Source: Candidatus Margulisiibacteriota bacterium (GTDB taxonomy: Bacteria; Margulisbacteria; WOR-1; O2-12-FULL-45-9). Taken from it: DNA of 17,688 nucleotides. The notes below the pieces were generated by a model. It made no database searches. It had not been told where the DNA came from and worked only from the letters and a program-made list of their open reading frames with translations. Below are positions 13,545 through 17,688 of the stretch, piece after piece (positions within the stretch are counted from its first letter, which is position 1; the number at the start of each line of letters is the position of its first letter). The stretch is from the NCBI GenBank assembly GCA_028714935.1, contig JAQTLJ010000005.1, forward strand, positions 1 through 17,688, given 5' to 3'. Position numbers and translations under genes: made by a program.

Positions 13545-15247
13545 TGGATAAGATCTGGCAGTTATATAAACCGGAAAAAGATCTGGCCGCTGTTATTTCC
13601 CAGGAGCTCAGGATCTCTCCTTTCATTGCCCAGATCCTGATCAATCGCGGGATAAAAACCGCGAGCGAGGCCGATGCTTTCCTCAACCCGAGGCTGGCGC
13701 AGCTAAGGGACCCCATGGAGATACCCAACATATCCGCAGCGGCTAAAAGAGTTATACTGGCCAAAGAGCGCGGAGATAAGGTCGTCGTTTTTGGCGATTA
13801 TGATGTGGATGGGGTGACCGGGACGGCCATTATGGTCCACACCCTGAAGTTCTTAGGGCTTGATGTTTCTTATTACATCCCGCACCGATATGGAGAAGGA
13901 TATGGGCTATCCCTTGATTCAGTTAAAAAGATCGCGGAGTCCGGCGCCGGGCTGATCATCACAGTTGATTGCGGCATCGCCAGCGTGGCGGAGATTGAAG
14001 CGGCCAATAACCTTGACCTCGATGTGATCGTGACCGATCATCATAACTTACCAAAAGAATTGCCCAGGGCATATGCGGTCGTCAATCCAAAACAGATCGC
14101 CGGCGAACACCCCTCGAAATATTTGTCCGGAGCGGGGGTAGCTTTTAAATTTGCCTGGGCGCTGTTAAGGACGGCCGGAATAAAAGACAGCAGCTTTTTA
14201 ACCTCGCTTCTGGATCTAACGGCGCTGGGGACATTTTCCGATGTTGTCCCATTGACCGGCGAGAACCGTATCTTAGCGGTCGGAGGATTGAATTTAATCA
14301 ATGAAAAGCGGCGGCCGGGGATCAGGCTCCTGGCGGAAGAGGCCGCGCTTAACGGAAGAATTTCGGCTAATCAGATCTATTTTTGTCTGGCTCCGCGCAT
14401 TAATGCCGCCGGTCGGCTGGAACATGCGTCAAAGTCGGTTGAGCTGATGCTGTCAGATGACCCGCTGCAGGCCAGGGAAATGGCCCGGGAATTGAACCGG
14501 ATCAATGTCCGCCGGCAAAGTATCGGTTCGTCAATTAAGGAAGAGGTATTTTCCGCTATCGATGAATCATATATCGAAGCAAATAAACTGATAATCCTGG
14601 CCGGAGAGAATTGGCATCCGGGAGTGATCGGTATCGTGGCCTCTCAGGTCGTGGACGCCTTTAGCCGCCCGACCGTATTGATCGGGATAAATGACGGAGT
14701 TGGCCGCGGTTCGGCCAGGTCAATTTATGGGTTAAGTATTTATGAGGTTTTGGACACTTGCCGTGATCTCTTTCTGGATTTTGGCGGACATGAGGGGGCG
14801 GCCGGTTTTGAAGTCGCCCTGGAAAACATCCCGGAGCTGAAGCGAAGGCTGAAGGAGAAGGTGGAGGCAAGTGTCAAACTTGAGGCGCTGGCGCCCAGGA
14901 TCAATGTTGAGTGCGAAATAGAACCAGCACAGATCACGTTGAGCTTGATCAAGGAGATAGAAAGGATCGCGCCGTTCGGGGAGGGGAATGCGGCGCCGAT
15001 ATTTTTGATCAGAAATTTGTCGCTCGCCGATCATCGGGGAGTGGGCAAAGACGGGAAACATCTCAAGGCTTGGTTTAGCCGGGACGGGATCGATCTGGAA
15101 ACGATCGGCTTTAACCTGGGCAGTTTGGCCAAAAGACTTGATTATGACAGGACTTACGATATCATATTCAGGTTGGAGAGCAATGAGTTTAACGGGTTTG
15201 AATCAGCCCAGCTTTCACTTATAGACTTTAAGGAGGCAAAGCGATGA
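13544..15247 (+). CDS. recJ: Single-stranded-DNA-specific exonuclease RecJ
   Basis: A 567 aa, full-length RecJ, a 5'-3' exonuclease acting on single-stranded DNA in recombination and repair. The DHH-family metal-binding motifs are all present: DYDVDG (85-90), VDCG (141-144), DHH (165-167), and in the DHHA1 domain GGHEGAAGF (414-422). The LAPRINAAGRLEHA block and the C-terminal OB-type region (about 460-567, with PFGEGNAAPIFL) complete the family layout. The ATG overlaps the upstream stop by one base (TAATG), and its TGA overlaps the purD ATG by 4 bp. Position after a DUF362 gene probably reflects operon growth more than shared function. Confidence 0.95.
   Translation: MDKIWQLYKPEKDLAAVISQELRISPFIAQILINRGIKTASEADAFLNPRLAQLRDPMEIPNISAAAKRVILAKERGDKVVVFGDYDVDGVTGTAIMVHTLKFLGLDVSYYIPHRYGEGYGLSLDSVKKIAESGAGLIITVDCGIASVAEIEAANNLDLDVIVTDHHNLPKELPRAYAVVNPKQIAGEHPSKYLSGAGVAFKFAWALLRTAGIKDSSFLTSLLDLTALGTFSDVVPLTGENRILAVGGLNLINEKRRPGIRLLAEEAALNGRISANQIYFCLAPRINAAGRLEHASKSVELMLSDDPLQAREMARELNRINVRRQSIGSSIKEEVFSAIDESYIEANKLIILAGENWHPGVIGIVASQVVDAFSRPTVLIGINDGVGRGSARSIYGLSIYEVLDTCRDLFLDFGGHEGAAGFEVALENIPELKRRLKEKVEASVKLEALAPRINVECEIEPAQITLSLIKEIERIAPFGEGNAAPIFLIRNLSLADHRGVGKDGKHLKAWFSRDGIDLETIGFNLGSLAKRLDYDRTYDIIFRLESNEFNGFESAQLSLIDFKEAKR
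15230..15236 (+). promoter_or_regulatory. Shine-Dalgarno for purD
   Basis: AAGGAGG lies inside the recJ C-terminus, 7 bases before the purD ATG at 15244. It is the strongest ribosome binding site in the window and fixes the purD start. Confidence 0.75.
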
Positions 15248-16518
15248 AGATCCTGGTGGTCGGTTCCGGCGGCAGGGAACATGCGCTGATCTGGAAGATC
15301 GCCCAAAGCCCGAAAGTCGAAAAGATCTATTGTGCGCCGGGAAACGCCGGGACGGCGGCGCTGGCCGAGAACGTGCCGATATCTTCTGACGATATCCAGG
15401 CCTTAAAAAAGTTTGCCAGCGCCAAGAAAATTGATCTGACGATAGTTGGGCCGGAGGCGCCGTTAGTCTCCGGCATAGCGGATTTATTTGAAAAAGATGG
15501 GCTAAGGATCTTTGGTCCCCGCCAGGCAGCGGCCAGGATCGAGGGGAGCAAAGTTTTTTCCAAGCAGTTTATGGTCAAAAATGATATCCCGACAGCTCAA
15601 GCCGGTATCTTTAACAACGCCAAAGAAGCAAAGGACTATATTAATGTAATGGGGGCTCCGGTCGTAGTCAAAGCCGATGGCTTAGCAGCTGGCAAGGGGG
15701 TCATGGTTTGTAAAACAAAAGCCGAAGCGTTGACAGCGGTGGAAACGATCATGGAAAAGAAAGAATTTGGCAGCGCCGGGAACATGGTAGTGGTAGAAGA
15801 ATGTTTGGTTGGGGAGGAGGCGTCGATCCTGGCTTTGACCGACGGCCGATCGATCGTCCCGCTGGTTTCATCTCAGGACCATAAACGGATCTTCGATGAA
15901 GATAAGGGTCCTAATACTGGCGGCATGGGAGCGTATTCTCCGGCGCCGGTTGTTACCGACCGGTTAATGGAAGAAATCACGGTTAATGTGCTAAAACCGT
16001 TCGTGGCCGGAATGGATCGGGAAGGGACTCCTTATAAAGGAGTGTTCTATGCCGGTATAATGGTTACCAAGCAGGGGCCTATGGTCCTGGAATTTAACTG
16101 CCGCTTTGGCGACCCGGAAACCCAGCCGATAATGATGCGGATGAAAAGCGATATCGTTCCCATTTTAGAAGCGGTGGTAGAGGGAAAACTTGATGACCGC
16201 TTGATCGAATGGGATAAAAGGGCGTCAGTTTGTGTGGTTTTGGCTTCCGGCGGGTATCCGGGGAAGTTTGAGAAGGGGATCCCTATTAACGGCCTGGATA
16301 AGATCGATCAAATTGAAGAGGTTATTGTTTTTCACGCAGGGACTGAATTAACCGGAGATAACAAGGTTGTTACAGCCGGGGGCAGGGTGCTGGGTGTCAC
16401 GGCCTTGGGCGATAATATTAAATTCGCGATTGAAAAAGCCTACCGGGCGATCGGTCTCCTCCACTTTAAGAACATGCATTATCGGAAAGATATCGGCAAA
16501 AAAGCGATAAAACATTAA
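15244..16518 (+). CDS. purD: Phosphoribosylamine-glycine ligase
   Basis: A 424 aa ATP-grasp enzyme for the second step of de novo purine synthesis: phosphoribosylamine, glycine and ATP give GAR. Motifs in order are MKILVVGSGGREHALIWKI, TIVGPEAPLVSGI, the ATP-grasp loop VVVKADGLAAGKGVMV, SQDHKRIFDEDKGPNTGGMGAYSPAP and LEFNCRFGDPETQPIM, then the C-terminal domain to KNMHYRKDIGKKAIKH. Length is standard. Other purine genes are absent from the window. It ends the efp operon. No hairpin with a T-run follows before the rpmG promoter 16 bases downstream, so read-through is possible. Confidence 0.96.
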   Translation: MKILVVGSGGREHALIWKIAQSPKVEKIYCAPGNAGTAALAENVPISSDDIQALKKFASAKKIDLTIVGPEAPLVSGIADLFEKDGLRIFGPRQAAARIEGSKVFSKQFMVKNDIPTAQAGIFNNAKEAKDYINVMGAPVVVKADGLAAGKGVMVCKTKAEALTAVETIMEKKEFGSAGNMVVVEECLVGEEASILALTDGRSIVPLVSSQDHKRIFDEDKGPNTGGMGAYSPAPVVTDRLMEEITVNVLKPFVAGMDREGTPYKGVFYAGIMVTKQGPMVLEFNCRFGDPETQPIMMRMKSDIVPILEAVVEGKLDDRLIEWDKRASVCVVLASGGYPGKFEKGIPINGLDKIDQIEEVIVFHAGTELTGDNKVVTAGGRVLGVTALGDNIKFAIEKAYRAIGLLHFKNMHYRKDIGKKAIKH

Positions 16519-16534
16519 AAACTGAAATTCCCCC

Positions 16535-16564
16535 TTGACAAAAAGCCTATTATTATTGTAAAAT
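16535..16564 (+). promoter_or_regulatory. Sigma70-type promoter for rpmG-trnW-secE-nusG
   Basis: A perfect TTGACA (16535-16540) and TAAAAT (16559-16564) are separated by 18 bases. The start point would be near 16571, leaving a leader of about 100 nt before rpmG, in contrast to the leaderless promoters elsewhere in the window. Confidence 0.72.
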
Positions 16565-16570
16565 AGCCAC

Positions 16571-16669
16571 TTGTTTGCCCCGCAAGTTGGACGGGTGTAA
16601 ATAAGCTCTTTTCACCAAAAATGAAAGAGTTTGGTGGAGGGAGAGTTTTGTGCTTAAAAAAAGAATTTT
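16571..16669 (+). promoter_or_regulatory. Structured 5' leader of rpmG with competing hairpins
   Basis: Two inverted repeats compete for the same bases. CTCTTTT-CA (16606-16614) can pair with TGAAAGAG (16622-16629), and CACCAAA (16613-16619) can pair with TTTGGTG (16630-16636). Upstream, CTTG/CAAG and CCCG/CGGG pairs can also form (16570-16595). The second stem's 3' arm runs into the GGAGG at 16636-16640. This could be a ribosomal-protein autoregulatory leader; I recognise no named family. Confidence 0.4.
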
Positions 16670-16682
16670 ATGCGAGAAATAA
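16636..16682 (+). other. Possible ten-codon leader ORF overlapping rpmG start
   Basis: GGAGG (16636-16640) lies 9 bases before a GTG at 16650, which opens a ten-codon frame (VLKKRILCEK) ending at TAA 16680-16682, past the rpmG ATG in another frame. The rpmG ATG itself is 29 bases from this site and has only a weak AAGAA nearby. It may couple rpmG translation or be chance. Confidence 0.22.
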
Positions 16683-16819
16683 TTACGTTAATTTGTACCG
16701 AGTGTAAAAGGAAAAATTACACGACAACGAAGAACAAAAAGAACACCAAGGAACGCCTGGAGATGGCGAAGTATTGTCCCTGGGACCGGAAACACACGAA
16801 GCATAAAGAAGAAAAATAG
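16670..16819 (+). CDS. rpmG: 50S ribosomal protein L33
   Basis: A 49 aa protein of the large ribosomal subunit: MREIITLICTECKRKNYTTT, then a Lys/Asn-rich segment, and RLEMAKYCPWDRKHTKHKEEK. The CTEC pair (Cys9, Cys12) is the first zinc-binding knuckle. The second knuckle keeps only Cys36, as the usual second Cys is Asp39, so zinc binding may be incomplete or use His42/His45. It is the first complete gene after the promoter at 16535 and is followed by tRNA-Trp, secE and nusG, a conserved bacterial order. Confidence 0.93.
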   Translation: MREIITLICTECKRKNYTTTKNKKNTKERLEMAKYCPWDRKHTKHKEEK

Positions 16820-16832
16820 GATATCCGATCTG

Positions 16833-16864
16833 CTGATGATCTGATGCCCTGATATTCTGATATG
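16833..16864 (+). repeat. Octamer tandem repeat, four CTGAT units
   Basis: Four 8-base units, CTGATGAT, CTGATGCC, CTGATATT and CTGATATG, fill the gap between rpmG and tRNA-Trp. The last base of the array is the first base of the tRNA. No hairpin or promoter is obvious in it. Confidence 0.55.
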
Positions 16865-16934
16865 GGTCTGTCGGTTAATGGCAAACCACCGGTCTCCAAA
16901 ACCGGGACTCCCCGTTCGAGTCGGGGCAGACCCG
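16864..16934 (+). tRNA. trnW: tRNA-Trp (anticodon CCA)
   Basis: A full cloverleaf can be drawn: acceptor GGGTCTG/CAGACCC (7 bp), D stem GGTT/AACC with loop AATGGCA, anticodon stem CCGGT/ACCGG with loop CTCCAAA (anticodon CCA), a 4-base variable region GACT, and T stem CCCCG/CGGGG with loop TTCGAGT. Position 15 (A) and 48 (T) can form the Levitt pair. The discriminator is G and the 3' CCA is not encoded, so it must be added by the CCA-adding enzyme. Location between rpmG and secE is common in bacteria. Confidence 0.96.
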
Positions 16935-16945
16935 ATTGAATAAAT

Positions 16946-17140
16946 ATGAAAGAAAAGTTCGCACTGTTGGTGAGGTTTGTAAAAGAGACGCGGGCTGAGA
17001 CCAAAAAAGTGGTCTGGCCGGATCGGAGATACGTGATGGTAGCGACAACGATCATCCTGATCCTCTCTTTTGCAACCGGGATCTATGTGATGGCGGTTGA
17101 TTTTGCCTTCACAAAAATATTTGGGCTTTTGATAAAGTAA
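16946..17140 (+). CDS. secE: Preprotein translocase subunit SecE
   Basis: A 64 aa inner-membrane protein that clamps the SecY channel. The amphipathic N-terminal helix with ETRAETKKVVWPDRR (residues 14-28, including the conserved KKVxWP) precedes one membrane helix (about 32-53), the single-helix form found in most bacteria. It begins 11 bases after the tRNA-Trp discriminator base and has no Shine-Dalgarno sequence. nusG follows after 2 bases. Confidence 0.95.
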   Translation: MKEKFALLVRFVKETRAETKKVVWPDRRYVMVATTIILILSFATGIYVMAVDFAFTKIFGLLIK

Positions 17141-17142
17141 AT

Positions 17143-17688
17143 ATGGAAGAGGAAAAACAAAAAAATGAAGAGCAGCCGAATGCGGAAGCAGCGCCTAATG
17201 CCCAAGAAGAGGTAAAAGAGGCGGCGGTCCCGGAAGCTGCGGCGGAAACGGCGCCCGAAGTGGTTGCCAGCCCGGCAGAGGCTGAAACAAGTCCAGTTGA
17301 GGTGGAAGAGCCTAAGATCCTTGGAGATAGAAAATGGTACGTTATCCAGGCTTTGACCGGCCAGGAAGACAAAGTGAAGCAAGCGATTGAATTGACGATC
17401 CAATCACAGGGTTTAAAGGATAAAATCTTTCAAGTGCTGGTCCCGACCGAAGAAACGGTAGAGATCAAGGGCGGGAAAAGGCTGGAAAAAGTAAAAAAGA
17501 TGTTCCCGGGCTATGTTTTTTTGGAAATGATACTGGATGAAGAGTCGTGGTATCAGATCCGCCAGACTCCTGGTGTGGCCCGTTTTATCGGCACTAAAGT
17601 CAAGCCGACACCGGTCTCCGACAAAGAGATGCAGCGGGTGCTCAAGCAGCTCGGCAAAAAAGAGAGGCTGGAAGTCAGTTTTGAGAGA
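17143..17688 (+). CDS. nusG: Transcription factor NusG with acidic N-terminal extension, 3' end missing
   Basis: The frame is open from ATG 17143 to the window edge (182 residues). From residue 64, RKWYVIQALTGQEDKVKQAIE starts the NGN domain, which binds the RNA polymerase clamp; later motifs are LVPTEETVEIKGGKR, KKMFPGYVFLEM and TPGVARFIGT. The KOW domain is cut off by the window edge. The first 62 or so residues are an acidic, Glu/Ala/Pro-rich low-complexity segment absent from ordinary NusG, which starts close to the WYV strand. The extension is in frame without interruption. A later start is unlikely, as no Met, GTG or TTG codon with a ribosome site is seen near residue 60. NusG modulates elongation, pausing and Rho termination. 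Confidence 0.95.
   Translation, partial: MEEEKQKNEEQPNAEAAPNAQEEVKEAAVPEAAAETAPEVVASPAEAETSPVEVEEPKILGDRKWYVIQALTGQEDKVKQAIELTIQSQGLKDKIFQVLVPTEETVEIKGGKRLEKVKKMFPGYVFLEMILDEESWYQIRQTPGVARFIGTKVKPTPVSDKEMQRVLKQLGKKERLEVSFER

Noticed and set aside
16606..16636. H-type pseudoknot from the two leader stems
   Set aside because: The third connecting loop would be zero bases across a 6-bp stem, which is not feasible without fraying; alternative hairpins are more likely.
16650..16682. GTG 16650 as the true, extended start of rpmG
   Set aside because: It is out of frame with L33 by two bases, and the L33 N-terminus at ATG 16670 matches the family without an extension.
1..17688. CRISPR arrays, insertion sequences, integrase sites, phage genes
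   Set aside because: None seen; the only repeats are two short four-copy arrays and the diverged pilin paralogues.

Overview
The window is ordinary bacterial chromosome with balanced base composition, tightly packed genes and no sign of phage, insertion sequences or CRISPR. An outer-membrane secretin and a complete PilMNOP-type alignment platform indicate a Gram-negative (diderm) bacterium. The combination of a PilM-PilN fusion, promoters that leave almost no 5' leader, and an unusual EF-P tip fits a poorly studied uncultured lineage. A Saganbacteria/WOR-1 or Margulisbacteria-like origin is a guess from overall gene style and was not tested.

Region 1 (1-4985, + strand) is a run of seven prepilin-like genes, overlapping or abutting head to tail. 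By family the order is V1(partial)-W1-X1-H-W2-X2-V2. W is a PilW/GspJ-like minor pilin, X is a large (485-488 aa) beta-rich PilX/GspK-like protein, V is a PilV/GspI-like minor pilin and H is a GspH/FimT-like pseudopilin. The V, W and X genes are each present twice, so an ancestral minor-pilin cassette was duplicated.

Region 2 (4978-8970, + strand) is the type IV pilus assembly operon: a fused pilM-pilN gene, pilO, a pilP-like gene and the pilQ secretin. A strong sigma70-type promoter overlaps the stop codon of the last pilin gene and should start transcription almost at the pilMN ATG. The ATPases (PilB/PilT), PilC and the prepilin peptidase are not in the window.

Region 3 (8960-10569, - strand) holds plsY and gpsA, a two-gene phospholipid unit: GpsA makes sn-glycerol-3-phosphate and PlsY acylates it. 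The 3' end of gpsA overlaps the 3' end of pilQ by 11 bp. The plsY promoter interlocks with the divergent efp promoter.

Region 4 (10553-16518, + strand) is a probable long operon: efp, accB, a UbiA-family prenyltransferase resembling polyprenyl-phosphate phosphoribosyltransferases, a DUF362 protein, recJ and purD. The genes are joined by 1-4 bp overlaps or very short gaps.

Region 5 (16535-17688, + strand) is the transcription/translation cluster rpmG, tRNA-Trp, secE, nusG. It has its own promoter and a leader of about 100 nt with competing inverted repeats. NusG runs off the window and carries an acidic N-terminal extension of about 60 residues.

The most useful observations are the duplicated minor-pilin cassette, the GspL-like PilM-PilN fusion that keeps a PilN-type INLxP junction, three apparently leaderless promoters (two of them interlocked), the EF-P without a lysine at its tip, and the NusG extension. 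No gene-free stretch exceeds 300 bases; the longest is 16519-16669, which is described in the leader entries.
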